Of a stretch of DNA of 64,000 nt, positions 24,522 to 39,000 are shown one piece after another. Every line of letters begins with the position of its first letter. Position 1 is the stretch's first letter. The position numbers and the translations under genes were made by a program. This DNA comes from Gorsachius magnificus (lineage: Eukaryota > Chordata > Aves > Pelecaniformes > Ardeidae). The notes under the pieces were generated by a model. It was not told the origin of the DNA. It worked only from the letters and a program-made list of their open reading frames with translations, and made no database searches. The stretch covers positions 12,419,385 through 12,483,384 of the forward strand of contig CM067084.1 in the NCBI GenBank assembly GCA_034008185.1, written 5' to 3'.

Positions 24522-27500
24522 GCCACCAGGATGGGATATTACAGAAGCAATGAAAAGGAAAACATACATACATAGACTTTTAATGATATAGCATAATATT
24601 TATGTGAAATAATGTTTCTTCCACATTTAGAAAGTTGAATGCACACACAAAAGTTACTGCTTCCCTTACCTGCGCATCAAACTCTCAACTCTAATTTCTA
24701 GTATGGCATTTTACACCCATTGTAATCACTCTCACAGAAGGTTCAGCTGGCCTCATTAGAAAAGATGGATTAATAACCACTTTTTAGTTTCCATTAGGAA
24801 CCACCTGCCCTCCAAATTGCACAGAAACAGCTTTCTTATTTGAAAAGTATTCTGAACCATGTCATGTGTCCCATGGTAGCCCCAGACTAGTTTTCTATTA
24901 TTCTTATTGCTATTATTAAAAATGAATTAATCTTCTGCCCTTGGGAATGGCAGATCAGAATGGCTCTTGCAAACCCTAGCAATGTAAGCGAGGCTGAATT
25001 TAACGGTTTGCAGCCAGAGGTTACTGGTAAAAGGCAGAGAAGCTCACTAAAAAAAAAAAAGACAATTTGACCACTTCATCTGCTGCCATTCAAAGCCCGA
25101 TGTACTAATGTAAATTGCCATTGATTTCTCTTAATACACCAGCCTGAATTGTGACAGTTGATGGCTTTGATTCATGATCGTTGTCAAGCTGAACAGCAGC
25201 AGCTGAAGTGGATGCCACTCCCTTTGGTAATAACACACATTTGTCTTGCACAGTAAAGTGCAAATTAATTCAACCAGTTAAAAAGAACTTTTCTAAAGAT
25301 CCACATACACATACTGGAGGGGGAGGGGGGGAGTGAAAAAAGTCAGATCTTTATTCCCAGTTTGGGGCAAGACAGATCTGGTGAAAGAAACCTGGGATCT
25401 GAGAGCTAGCTCTAGACTACTATGCAGTACAGTACCTTACCGTTCTTTTGACTAAGAGCCACTTTGCATCCAAAAATATAGTAAGAAGCAGCATATAGCC
25501 ATTGGGACAAAGAATAAATTACTTCCGAAGATCTTAGCTCCTACATAAATGAAAAATATATAACAAAATAATTCTGAAAACAGCTTGACTTGCTCCCCTG
25601 GGTAATTCAGAAGAGAGGAAGATGTTACAGCTATCCTAATCTTTCTTATAAGTCTATATCTATCTGCCATTAATGAAGACCACTGGAGTCTTCAGATTGC
25701 TGTAAAAGCAGCTTTTTTTTGCGGGGCGTGACACACAAAAGGAAGAAACACAAATGCATCCTGAAAACATTTTGCTTGATGACAGCAACACTTGGAAGTA
25801 CTGGTTGAACAGATGTCCTCTTTTAGCTTCCCCCTGCCTCTCCCAAGATCCAGTACCTTTTATATCAGGAGTTACTTTCCCTAAACTACATCAATGATTA
25901 ATCTAAGACCTGTTCAGCTATTTTTCCCCTCTCATTATCAATAGCTGATATTCACTTCTAGTTGACTTGGGTGACTGACATTACCAGCAAGTTCCAGCAA
26001 AATCTGCCTTGAAGATTGGGCAAAGGTAATTTCTAGCCCAGGGAGTGATCAAAACAGTCAAAACTGAAGGACAAAATAAATTATACAAGAACTAAAATCC
26101 TTTAGCCTGTTGTTTACTTATACCCACAAGGAGGAGGTGAAGGACTGTGGGAGTGGAGTGACTACAAAGCAGCTGTGGGGACAGACTGCTGAAGATCAAG
26201 TTAAATACAAAAGAGATGTAGAGGCAAAAGGTTTCAAAATTCTGCTTCCATTCCCATAGGAATGGACATTTATATCTCAGCTCACTGCAAAGAAATTCAC
26301 AGAGATATTTTACATGAAGATTTAACTTCTCTGCAGTGACATCAGAAAAACTGGTTGTACAAAGAAGCAAATCTCTCCTGGTGTATTACCATGGAATATT
26401 TCTGCACTCACATGCTGTGAGTAAACACACAGGTTTGAGTTAGATTTAGACATTTAATGAACTATTGCACAAAGGAAGTGGAGTTTAAAAAATTATAGTT
26501 AAAAGGAGATAAGAATAACGCACATTGTCCACCTTTCTCCCATTGTCACATTGAAAAGTGCCCTCCGAGTTCAGACTAACACAAGCTGCTGCCTAGTTAT
26601 CCTACAGGGCCTACAGTAGTTCATGACCTACAGCATACAGACTATGATAAGCTGTTTTTAAGGTGTTAATAATGCCTATCATTGAGAAAAAGTGCTTGGA
26701 GGAAACTTCATTAGAGATTAATTTCAAGAAGCATCCTTTATATAACAAAAACTTGCTCTTAAAGTTCAAGAATGGTATAAATATTGACAATCTGGGTTTT
26801 GCATCACAGAAAATGGAAAAAAAAAAGCTAAGAGGATAATTACACAATATGTTAAAACATTCCTTAGACTTCCCCACAATATTTCATAGAGTAGCTTCTG
26901 CAAAGACGACAGTTTGAATATCATGACAACATAAAATTTCAAAGGGAGACTTAATGAAGAGCAGGTACGTTGATCAAAGTAAACAGTATCTACTGCACTC
27001 CCTTTATTCATAGGCAAATCATCTCATTACAGAAGTCAATTGGGTTGGTCAAGCACTATTTGTACTTGGCGAGCTCACGCCGACTATTTCCAGCAGGAGT
27101 TATTTGAGAGTTATGACATAAAAGCGGTACAGTGAAAGCTATAGATTTTGTCTGTGGCTCCCTGTTAAGTCCATGGGATACCATTTCATAGCTTTGTTCA
27201 GTGTTGCCATATCATAGTACAGACCATTAAATTAGATTTGTCTTCAAGAACACCTAAAAAATATTTCAAGGCTTTGTGACAAACTCTAACAAATAAGAAG
27301 TAAAATAGAAATAGTAATCATCCAATGGAAAAAAAAGAACACAACCCAAACAGATCATTAGTTTCAGACACATAAGACAGAAAAAACAAGGATTGACAAA
27401 GGTGGAGGAATTTGCCTCAAACCAAATTTGAAAAAGGTGTATTTGACTTTAAGTTATTATAAGCAAATCGGGCAAGACAACAGGCCTCTGCAATTCAGGA

Positions 27501-30500
27501 ATACCATTTCCCACCTTCTCCAATAACTTCATATACTATCTACCATCCAGAAAAAAGCATAAATTTTCATATAGATGGCTTGTTATCATATACAAAAAGA
27601 ATACAGAGCTTATTATTTATTAAATGTCAGTAGCTTAGATTTAAATTTAAATAAGTGAAATATATTTGCAGCACATATTGAAATATATTAGGAGGAATAA
27701 ACTCACATGTCTGTAGTAGTTGTGTTTGGTTTGGGGTTTTTTTAAGAACTTTTTTTTGAAAATGATAGTAAATCATTTAAATGAGACAAATATATTTAAT
27801 GAACTGGACCCATTTTCTAGTACAACATCTGCTTAGCAACATTTTTATTTCAGTATCTTTAGTGATTGCAGTACAGAGCTAATTAAAGAGAAAACCCACA
27901 AAGAATAGAAAACATAAGGCTCACAAGCTTGCTGTAGAAAAAAATAAAATAAAACAAAAAAACCTATGCTGGCTAATACGGATTCCTTAATGGTTCAGTT
28001 GTTTCATATCTATTCTCAGCTCTCAACTTGGTTATCTCCACAATAATCCTTTGCATTTCCTTTTACTAAGACAAGGATAATGCCCAGCAGGATGCTTCAA
28101 GTTTTCTAGGAGATAACACTATGAAACTTTAATATATTGCTTTAAGGCTATTGACTTAAACGTGGTAACTTGTAATTCCGTATTTAATAGTCTAACATTG
28201 CCTTCTTGTGGGGAGGAAAAAAAAAAAAGAAAAAAGATACCTAACTTTTAAAACAAGCACTGCTGTCACCTTTCCAAACCAAGTCTTTATTTGTCCTTAC
28301 TTACATATATATCATTTCTCAGTAATCGAACTGTCATTTAGTATTTTTATTAATGCATTGCTTTTAAGTCAGTCAATTAGTCTGAAAGCCATTTTATTTT
28401 ATAATGATTTACTTTCATTTTTATTGCCTTGTTCTCATAATTGAGAAATGCCCATCTGTAGTGTAAGTATGAGGCACTATAATAAAAGTATGCAAAGATG
28501 AAGTATTCTGTATTTTAATATCCTGTTTTTAAGGGATAAAACCATCTGCCAAACAGATCAACTTTTATCAAAATGTTTACATTTTTATCATAAATTATTG
28601 ACAAAAATCTTGTGCGTAATTTGATTGACAGGAGTTATGCTTTAGCACATTCTCTTTCAAGTAAATTCTAGCTTGGCAGTCCTAGGAAACCTCTCATACC
28701 ATAATCACAGACGCTCTCCATCATTCTGATTCACTGACAACCAGGAGGAAACAGGTTTGTTACAGCCCAGTGAACTAGGTTTAAAGCTTGTCTTTCACAT
28801 GGAAGTGAAGAGAGCCCATCTCTATCTGCCAGCTACTCCAGGTCAGCAGCACTGCTGGAGTTCTTTCACTCAATTACTTCAGGAACACCGATGCTCATTT
28901 ACCTAGTCCTTATTAACATTTGTCTTTGTAGACAGTCTTTCTTGAGAAATTCCTTTCCAGGTAGTGATTAGTTCAGAAGCGGTACTCCAGGTGTGGTAAA
29001 GCATAAGTCCTTTTGGCAAGGATATGACTGCAGTTTAGACAAGTGGCAGAAGGACTGGCCTTTCTAATATCAGTCAAATGATCTTTGTCAAACAGATTTT
29101 CCTTCGCTCTCTATTACGGCATTCTCCACAAGAAAAAGCAAGTTGGACAAGAAGAGGAGGACATGCTTTGGAACCAGCACAGGAGAGCACAGGTGCTTGC
29201 AATGTTGCACCTATCGGTTTAGTTCTCTGCTAGCAAAACTCTATCAATCTTTTTTTCTCCAAGACCTTCCACCAAACAGCATCTCCTAACTGCAGATTTC
29301 AGAACACAATCTGAAATCTGTGTATAAAAATGCAGCATACAATATTAATCAAAGCACATTTACTACAGTGAAGTGAAAATTTGTTCTGTGCTTTTAAGAT
29401 GACACCCAAACCCAAGACAAACAGAAAGTCTTTCAATTGTTTTTGGCAACTCGAATACTTGAGAGCATCTTGATTATTTTTGAGTAGATAATTTGTTAAA
29501 GATGGAATGTGTTTCATAAAAGGCAGAAGAAAAGAAGAGAACAGCCCAATCAAAGCTAAGGAGTGTATTTCTTTCAACCCCGAAGCCTTTATCACACACC
29601 TGTGCTTTTATAAACAGTGTCAGCAAAACCAACTTTGCCAAAAATACAAATTTCTTATAAATATGCATTAATAATTTCTGAATTTTTATTTTGTATTTGA
29701 ATGTATTTTAACCCTACACACACATTAAGAGGCAGAGAATATAATCATTTATAATAATAAAAAAGTAATTCAAACATCTGCTGACCTTTGGGGAGAGGCT
29801 GGCTGAAGTTCTCTCGTGTCAGGATTTCAGACAGGGCTATGGTCATTGTAGAAAGCACCTTAAGTATTATATGAAATTACACATTTAGCACGTTAATCCT
29901 TAAATAAGAATAAAGGCAAGATATAAAAAGACAGTTATTAATAACAACATATTCTCTCAAAGATATCCAACACCTCCTAATTAACTTTGATGATTTATTG
30001 ACCTATTTTTATAGATGTAGTAGTTGAGTGAACAAGCAAAGGCTGAGCTCGGGATAAGTGGCTCAAGGACTCGTAAGACCCTGTAGCAGGCCAGAGTCAA
30101 ATATTCATCTCCTTACTCCCTGCTTCATACTTTAAGCAGATTATCTTCTGAATATGCAGCATTAAGACAAGTCTGCCACTTGTCTTCCACTTCAAACACT
30201 TATGAGTGTTTTGAAATGTGAGAAACATGAGATAAAATACAGCTAAGCTCTTACCACACTCCAAAATTAAGGAATTGCCCTGAGTCAGTGTTGGCCCCTT
30301 CATATGAGCACTTCCAGCACAGATGTTTCTCCCTCTGAGATCTGATTAGCAATACTGAGGTACAAAGGACTTGTGCTGCAAGAAGAATAGGGGTGGAAGT
30401 GTGCACTGTATATGTTACATTATAACCCTTATTATATGGCTATATACATTACATAGGTTGTAATATGTATAAATTATATGTATTTATATATAGGTAGATC

Positions 30501-33247
30501 CTCTTTATCAACAAGCATATCAGTGAGAAGGTCCCTACAAATGTCAAACTAAGCAGCAAAGAGTCTGTTCTAAGTTATTCTGTAAAGCCACTGCAAATTA
30601 ATTCAAGCCAGAAGGGTCATCCCACGTGTATCAAAATATGACTTTTTACTCTATTGCATCACAGGATAATTCAGGGTTGTAGGGCAATGATTAAGTGACA
30701 AAAGGTTTCAATTAATTAATTGTGGGTTTTTTTTAAGGTTCACAAGGGAAAGGGCAGGAGAGGTTAATTGATTTATTACACAACAATGCTGCTACTGCTA
30801 ATTAAATCTTTCATTAACATCTTATGAGAATGGGAGATACCCATCTCTTTCCTTTTATCTCTTGTATTCATTGATAAAAATAGTAGTATAAATTTGTGTC
30901 TATGTTCTTCTGCTCCTAATAGTTACAGAAGCCTAGTACACCCATTCTGTTCTCCTTTCATCTTACTAGAAATATGAAGATTATGGGCAAAATGGAGAAG
31001 TTTATAAAAAAATTACTACCTCTTAGTTTGAAAGGGAAACATATTTCCAGTTATGCAGACATTTCCACCACCTTCAGTGAAGGCTCTGAGACTTCTGGCA
31101 TATGAGTTCTCTTTAATCCTGATTTCTGCTGTCACTGAATTTCCTCTCTATCTCCTGATCATAACTGTCATCTTTTTCAACTCACTAATTGACAGCATTG
31201 AACACGAAAATCCATCCAGATCAGATCACTGGTGTGGCAGACACTGTTAACCAAAAGGAAAGCCTTGCAGGGGAGAGAAAGAGAGAAAAGAGCTCTAGGA
31301 ATCTGTTTTCCCTGTTCTAGCAGAAAAAGTCTTTGGAGACTATTTACCTGTGTTGACTTATCCCATTGAGATGACCTTACCTTTTGTTCCCTGAATTCTC
31401 AGGGCTGCGGCAGTGCCCCTGCAAGCATTCTCACAATATGGTCTGACACTGTTCTTCAGTGTCAGTCTAATTATCCCCTATTCAAGTTTCACTGTTAGTC
31501 AAGTTACTGTCTTATAAAACCAGACAAATGTAAGAAAAGTAAACTGTAATAAGAATTTGGAAAAATAAAGGAAAAAGCATATTGGAAATGGTAGATAATC
31601 TGATAGATCTCACAAAGGCCTAGAAAAATGACATTCTTGTCTGTACTTGTAGACACTAACATAACAGCTAGAGCACAAAATATAGAAGTAATACAAAGCT
31701 GTCAAAATAATGGCTTAGGTCAGCGTGATTACAGGAAAAAGAACTTTAAATTGCTAGAAATAACAGTACAAATGCCCATTTTAAAATGGAACGTGTTAAG
31801 TTCTCAGCTTAGAAAAATGATCTTTGACTTACTGGTAGCATCCCAAGACAGACTAAAATTCTTCATTTTAAAATCATCATCTTCAGCTGGAAGGATAATT
31901 TTCTGAACAGGTAAGATTTCTCAAATAAGCATAAATATACCATTTAGATATTTGTTATTTACAGATACTTATAAAAAAGCTGAACAAATACAGGAAGTAA
32001 ACTAGAAAACAATATGGACACTCAGGAATACATATATTGAATATGGAATTACCAAACTAAACTGCATAGAAATTAAATACCTGTTGTCTTTATATAGTAC
32101 ACAGGAAACTAAAAAGTGTTAATGATCATTGTTAAAACAGGCTGCAGAGACAGAGAAAATAATTATTTGTTAAGCTCTTCTTTGGCTTGTTATTGAAGGA
32201 AGAGCAAAAATGAGGAAATTTTTTCAACCGGATTATTATTGCTTGAAATATTTTTCACTTCCCCAAATAAGTGTATTTCATACACATAAACCTCTAAGCA
32301 TTTCATGTTAGTTCCCAGGCTCACCTGGGAGAAAAAGATAATCTTTGCTGATTTTGAATACAAAAATCTGCCAAGATTTTCTCGAGTCAGCTTCAGAAGG
32401 AAAGCGGTATTCTTGAGGAAAAAGAAAAAATAATTATTTTTATTGAAAAAAAAACATAGAAGTTACTGAACATAACAATTAAGTCAATGTAAAATATAAA
32501 ACAAACCTTCATCTAGATAACATTTATAAAACACTTATTAAATTGGTAAGCTTTGTACACTTTAGTAATGTCAGGATTTCTCCCATTAAAATTAAATCTT
32601 GTGTAGTTTGCACTTCACTGTATCATCATTACAGAACAGGCATGCACAACTTCAATAACAAAGGGAATTTACATTTTTCAAGAACTTACACCTGAACATC
32701 TTATCCAAGCTGTTTTATTACTGATTACCACCTAGGTCAGCTACTGAAGTTCTCACAGAAATCTCTATGTAAACAAGGATGACATCAATCCTTTTCTGGT
32801 GTGAATTTATACTAGAAATACATAAACCATGAAGAAAGGGAGCTGGTGTTTACAGTATCACTGCATTTATTAACAGAAACATTAAAAGAAAGAAGACCTG
32901 CCTCAGCGACAGGCAATATACCAATACATAACTATATTATAATCTTAAATATACCCAATACCAAAATTATTAGGCATCAGCATTACTGCAGTATTGCTTA
33001 CATCCACAATACCAGCCTAAGCTTATGTGCCCCTGCACTGCTCTGTTATTTCTGTACTATCCCTATTCCCTTTCTCCTGACCTGGGCTGGGGCCATTTGC
33101 ACAAATAATCAGCTCACACAAGAAAGGCAGAACAGAGCTATAAAAGGGGCATGGCCCAGCTCTCTTTTCCTCTTTGTCCTTCAATATGCTGTTACATAGC
33201 TAGTAAGTGTGAGCATGAAGGACTTAGTTTCTGTTTGTTTTAATCTT
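24522..33247. other. Gene-free AT-rich DNA
   Basis: No gene or clear mobile element was recognised. The block at about 24960-25260 looks like conserved non-coding sequence; it includes an AGCCTGAATTGTGACAGTTG motif at 25141-25160 that recurs near 42.6 kb. A purine-rich GGAGGGGGAGGGGGGGAG run is at about 25317-25334. The rest is low-complexity AT-rich DNA with short chance frames. Confidence 0.5.
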
Positions 33248-33270
33248 CCCCCCCGCCCCCCCCCCCCCCC
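33248..33270. repeat. Poly-C tract, one interruption
   Basis: Seven C, one G (33255) and fifteen C make a nearly pure C tract, giving a G-rich minus strand. It sits in ordinary AT-rich sequence and is a simple repeat with G-quadruplex potential on the minus strand. Length calls in such runs are often unreliable. Confidence 0.9.
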
Positions 33271-35945
33271 AAGATCTTTCTCCCAGGAAATGAACACCAC
33301 TATATATTAAAGATCATCCCTCACATGCAGTAGATCCCTAAAACTCCATCAACGGCACAGTGGCTACAGGCTACCCATTTTTGTGTCAAAGATTTGTTCA
33401 TAAATACAATATGGGAGCAAGCAGGGAAAAAAAAAGACGACTGAATTTAAGAAATTTCTCCCACCAGCATGTATTATAAATCAATAGTTTAACATGAGAC
33501 AATGAAACTTAGACAAACATGTAAACACCACTTCAGGGCTAGATTCCGAGTTAGAGAATATTTGGATGAGTCCTTAAGCATACCTTTTCTGCAAAGGCAT
33601 CTGTGGATTTCCAGCCCTCCTATATCTAAGCTAATCTTAGTTTCCTAATCCCCCAGGACAGCTAAATCATCTTTATTCTTCCTGCCTTTAGCAGTCATCT
33701 GTCTTCTACAGGGAAAAAGGCTATTCTAAGTTGCTGATCATTTGGATCTCTCAGAAAATTAATTAGTAGTCTAAAAGAAATTAAATTACTGTTGGTGAGC
33801 ATAACACATAGACAATGCAGTATTTTCACTGAAAATGGAATTGCCTCCTCTCTAGGGGCTTGCCATCACTTCAACATTTTCTCCAGAAGCACAAAGTACT
33901 CCAGAATACGGTGAGATCCTCAAGGTTGTATATTATCCAAAATTGTTGAGGACAAACAACAACAGAACCCTAAAGAATTGCTTGATTCATTGTGTTCAGA
34001 TGGAATATCATTGGTCTGGATAGATTAATTTTATTCAGATTTGGCTCGGAAAGGCACTATGATAGGCTCATCCAAATGTTTTTACAAGAAGTGCAATGCA
34101 GTCAGCTTCTCTAAATGCAGAAATCCTTTTACTTGCATATATTTGAAGGTGCTTGTCAATCTGCACACAGAGAGGAAGGGGGGAATGAGAAAACAGGCTT
34201 TTAGCAGCTGTGAAGTCCACCTACATCCCTTTGCCAATTTGCTATTGCAAAAAAAGAGCTGCCAACACTTCAGAGTGGCTGCAGAGGCACAAAGATCTGA
34301 CCAGAGGCCATGGATTCCAAGGCCACTGAACCCTGAGGAATCCTTTCCTCACAGCTGCTAGAAAGGACACAAGAAAATCCCCCTGAAAGGGGAAAAAAAA
34401 ACCAAACACAAAGCTGCAAACCCAGTCATTCTGCAGCCTTTGAACACCTTTTTGATCCATAAAACCTGCCTGAATATTCTCATTAATATTAAAGTAGACC
34501 CTATCCTTTTGCCATTGCTCATAACTCATTAACTTTAAGATGGCTCTTTTCCAAGCAACGAATCAGAACAATTTGCTAATATCATCAATTCTCTAGCCTG
34601 TAACTTGCTTCTGTGCCAGAGTTACTTAAAAAACAGCATTACGTGGTCATGGTGAGTAATCAAGGGAGTAAGATTCATAACTAACGTGATTTGTCCTTAT
34701 TTCCCCTGCCCCTAATCTCTCCTTGTATCCTGGTGGGTTTGAAATAACCACTCCCTGTTCAGAAAGCAACATAAAATAAAATAAATGGGTGAGGTAAAGT
34801 AGTAGTAGTAATTTTCATTTATGGAAAAAGTTAACGGTAGCTGTAAATGCAACTATTAAGTGATTTCATTCCTAATAAACTTGTCTAGATTTTACTGTGT
34901 AAATAAATAGGACTAGTAGGACATTGAGTTTTTATGTCACATAGCTGATGTTGTTTAATCTTGTTAAAAACGGAGAATAAAATTAATATTCTATACTAAA
35001 AATTACTGCAACCTATTAGCCACCTACCTTGTTGCCTTGGATGTCATGAATTTTGAAACAACAAATCCGGGTAGGGATCAGATGCTAAAATTCCCTCCTG
35101 TTCTCAACATCAGCTATCAGGTTACAAACAAATACCCATTATTTTCTTACAGTCCTATCCCAAAACCTCATATGTGTCTGCCTTATGTCTTCCTTGTCTT
35201 CTGACGGTTTTCTGAAGGGATAGTGTGAATATATATATGTGCACACACATTCTGAAATGCACCTAGACCCACAGCTATTTTTACAGCATCTATCGGACCC
35301 CATTGTGGCTAAGTGTATAAATACCTGTGCGTACATGTTATAAGTAAGTAGATATACATCTATATAATAGGCCTATTGAATATTTAATTTTCTTTCTCCA
35401 AGTTCTTCCGCTAAACTAACGAAAAACTGATTCGAGCTCCCCCACTTTAAGTGGTTGTATTGCTTATCACGGTTTAACAAATACAAAATACAACTTTATT
35501 AGCAAGCACAGATGTGCACTGTATCTCACTGACACAAATGTTTGTCATCTTTTAAGAAAATTTAGTTTCTACTCTTCCCCAACTTTGGACACATAATTAA
35601 TAATTGGATAGTTATTTCATTCACACTTGTTTTTTTTATTTATATATAGTAATAACTTTGTTGCAAAATTAAATTACTCAGTCCCTTGTTGTCTGTACTG
35701 TCTTGCATTCCTTTATAGCTGAAACATCCAGTGGTGATGTGTGGTAAAACTAATGTATACAAGAGTGTGCAATTTATTGTTTTACTATTTCCTAGAGTGA
35801 GAACAGCATTCCTAATCTAAACATCAGCTTTACCACATAGCAGAAGACACATTTCATATTTTGAACCTCATCATCTTATGATCAGTTACACTTGTGACAT
35901 TCTTTGTGTTGAGTTACATGTATATTTAACTGTATACGTCTTTAC
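33271..35945. other. Gene-free DNA
   Basis: I see no supported gene or element here. The two opposite-strand frames around 34040-34530 overlap each other and encode nothing recognisable. A 24-bp alternating TA/TG/CA tract is at about 35227-35250. Confidence 0.5.
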
Positions 35946-36000
35946 ACAGAATCATTTAGATTGGAAAGGACCCTTTAAGACAGAGTCCAACTGTTTTTAA
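35946..36000 (-). mobile_element. CR1 LINE 3'-end fragment
   Basis: The text agaatcatttagattggaaa, then ggaccctttaagacagagtccaactg, matches in order the reverse complement of the CR1 3' UTR, which in bird copies reads 'agaatcatttaggttggaaaagacctttaagatcatcgagtccaac'. Only about 55 bases of the element's extreme 3' end are present, with no coding part. This is an extreme 5' truncation, or the remainder is too diverged to see. The octamer is reduced to a single agaatcat. Confidence 0.7.
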
Positions 36001-39000
36001 ATATAAACTCTCTTAACAAACAAACCAATTAAAATTAATTTCAGAATGTATTTATTCATTTATAGGTAGGAAATTTCTGACAGGTCTTGGGATTTTGAAA
36101 TATGAATGTTAACAAGCTACTGAATAAACCTTTGTGTTTTCCTTTTTCTTAGTTTGGGGATTAAATTAAATACAAATACTTTCCACCAACCTTATTCTAA
36201 GTCCAGCTAATAATTATTTTCATAGAAATAATTTTAAACAAACAGAAGTTTAATATTTTTTGTGTTATACTACTCTAATTCTCTTCTACTAGAATCAGAT
36301 ACGGTATATTTAAGAGGTGGGAGGGAGGAATATTTTACTTAGTTTTGGAAAAGAAACATTTTGAGAAACGTTATTATTAAGAATCCTACAGCAAAAAGAT
36401 GTCTGGAATGGTGTTCAATCATGTCAGCGCAAAGCTAAGCTGATTGTTTCAATTCACTGGTGAAGATGAAAGTCAGTTTATGACTCTCCCGCTTTCCATT
36501 TTGTGGATGTTGATGTACACATTCTGAAACGTATTATTTCATTGGCTGCTAACTTAAGAGACAACAGCAGCAGGGATGGATACCTGTGACAGGAGACTGA
36601 CATCATATGCCTGGTTTTACCAGGTCACTTGCCAAGTACCCATGTTTTCACACTTAAAAAATGTTATTATTTTATAATATTGTAGAATTATGGATTACCG
36701 AAACAGTACATGGAAGAAAAGAATGTAATTTAATACTAACCACAACCAGTCAATCTTATTCTGTTCTGTGCTATGGCCTTTGTCTCACTTACACGTCCAC
36801 GTGCCTATGTATTTTTTGTCACAAAAGATTTTACAGATATTCAACAAGTTAGATCTCTTTTTTTTCCCCTTGGAAATAAAGATTAAACAGGATGAACAAT
36901 AGAAACCTGTAGATGATGAGCATCTTCGAAAGACAGTGAAATATTCATTTCATTAGTCATTGATGTGATCTGATCAAGGAAAATGGACTTCTCTTTTCTT
37001 AATGGATTTAGGGAGAGTACGTTTTGTCAAGCTGTTAATTAGATCTTAGGTGACAGGTTACTCATTGAAGATTCGTGTGTTCTAAATATTACATTTTTAT
37101 AAAAGGCTATTTACATATATTGCTTTCACACTTAAATTCTAATAGAAATACAATTTTAAATCAAAAATATTATTCAGAATTTATGTCTGACAAATATCAG
37201 TGCTCTTGTGACAGTGCTAGGATTCAGAGGAACACTGTCTTGTTTTCTTTCATTCAAGTTTTAGTCTTTATCCTTGAAGATTGTCTTTGAGTAGTTAATT
37301 AGCTTTGTCAGTCAGCTGTCTCAAATTGGATTACCAACTTTTTTTTTAGTTTTAAATCTCAGATCCTTCTGACTGAAATGGTGGGGAAAGGACACATAAA
37401 AAACTTAGAGTTAGCTATGGGCATATAAAACCAATAAAACTAGAGCACAGAAAAGATTTTCAGGGTTTCTTTTAATGTGCATATCTGAACAATATTAAAG
37501 GATCAAAGCCCTGTCTATCATTCCATTCCATATCTTTTTTACCCATTTAAGATTAAATACTCCATCATTCTCTGAACACACTTGAGAGCCATACTGAAGT
37601 TTCTTATTAATTGTATTATTAAAAGGTTTCTGAAGAACTTGTTGAGATACTTGATAAAACATAATAAATGTCTTGGAAAGTTAGGGTGAGTTGATAAAAA
37701 TATTTATAAAATACCAGAATTAACATGAATATATTAAGCTGATAATAATTTTTTAAAAAAAATCAGTAAAATTATTGTTGTCTTACACCTGTTACCAACA
37801 GAAGCAATTTAAGTGGTTTTCAGCCAGCTACACTTGTTTCCCATCTTTCAAAAAGTTACAGTCTTTACAGATCTGTTTGGTGGAATGAGACACCTGAGCC
37901 AATATAATCTTACAAGAAACTCAGATGTACAAACTTCACAGTATATTTGATAAGTGAAGTCTTCAGCAATCACTGTTTTCAAATCCATTGCTCTTCTGCA
38001 CAAGAACTTATCCCTACCTTGAATCATCTGTGATCAATTTCTTTTTTTTTAAAAAAAGCAATACATTGCTAAAAAAAAATTATGTTTGTTTCAAAGAATC
38101 AACATATGACAGATTAAATTCTGAGATAAAGCGTGACAGATGCTTACCCTTGAAGATCACCTGGAAATGGACAAAAATTCACATTTTAAATACAAGCCTA
38201 ACACAAGCCTGTGTACTGCAAATCAGAGGAAAGAATTCCTGCTACTGTTTTTTTACATACATATATTTAAAATCTTAAGCAAGATCATGATTTCTTTGCC
38301 ATCTATCCACCCACAAGTGCAAAAGTTTCCCTATCTTCCATGGCTTTGTAAGGTTTATAGAAAGAAAAAAAAACCAACCCACCACCCAACAAAAAACAGC
38401 ACCACCCCACAAAAAGCAGATTGAAATACTTAGATAAAAGTAATTATGCAAGTACAAACCTGTGGCAGAAACATCATGAACTTCAAAGTCTGAAAGAAAA
38501 CACGAGGTAGGCAGGTAAACAGCAGATGGATTCTTCTGAAATTCTCAAGAACAATCACATTTTTCTCTACTTGACAGCCACAAAATTATTCATAGATATA
38601 TTTTTTTTTCTGTTGGTATACAGTTGCTAAAGAGTAACGAGTTTTCTGTACTTTAAATATCTATGTCCCATGGCAAAGACAGCAACGAAATTTGAAGAAT
38701 TTGTTTTTAACTTGTTATGCTTTCAAATAAGGCTGAAATAAAACAACAACAACAAAAACACCACCACCAACAAAAAAAAACAGGAGTTGAAAGCCTCTTT
38801 CAGAAGCTCTTAGCATCCATGGCTCTGTTTAAGCTTCCTTTAGTTCACGTTTCAAGAGCTCACGGGTATTTAACTCATTTCAGTGGGAATAGCCTTTCTG
38901 AATCCTCCAGTAGGGACCAGATGGCAAGTTATTTAGAAATACTTAACTGGTAAATGGCAAAGGCATTAAAACCTATAGCAATCTGAAAATGCTTCGAGTT

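Noticed and set aside
28970..29010. ggtactccaggtgtggtaaa resembling an internal CR1 segment
   Set aside because: Only about 14 bases match the CR1 'tactccaggtgtgg' text and the flanks do not continue in the family; too short to call.
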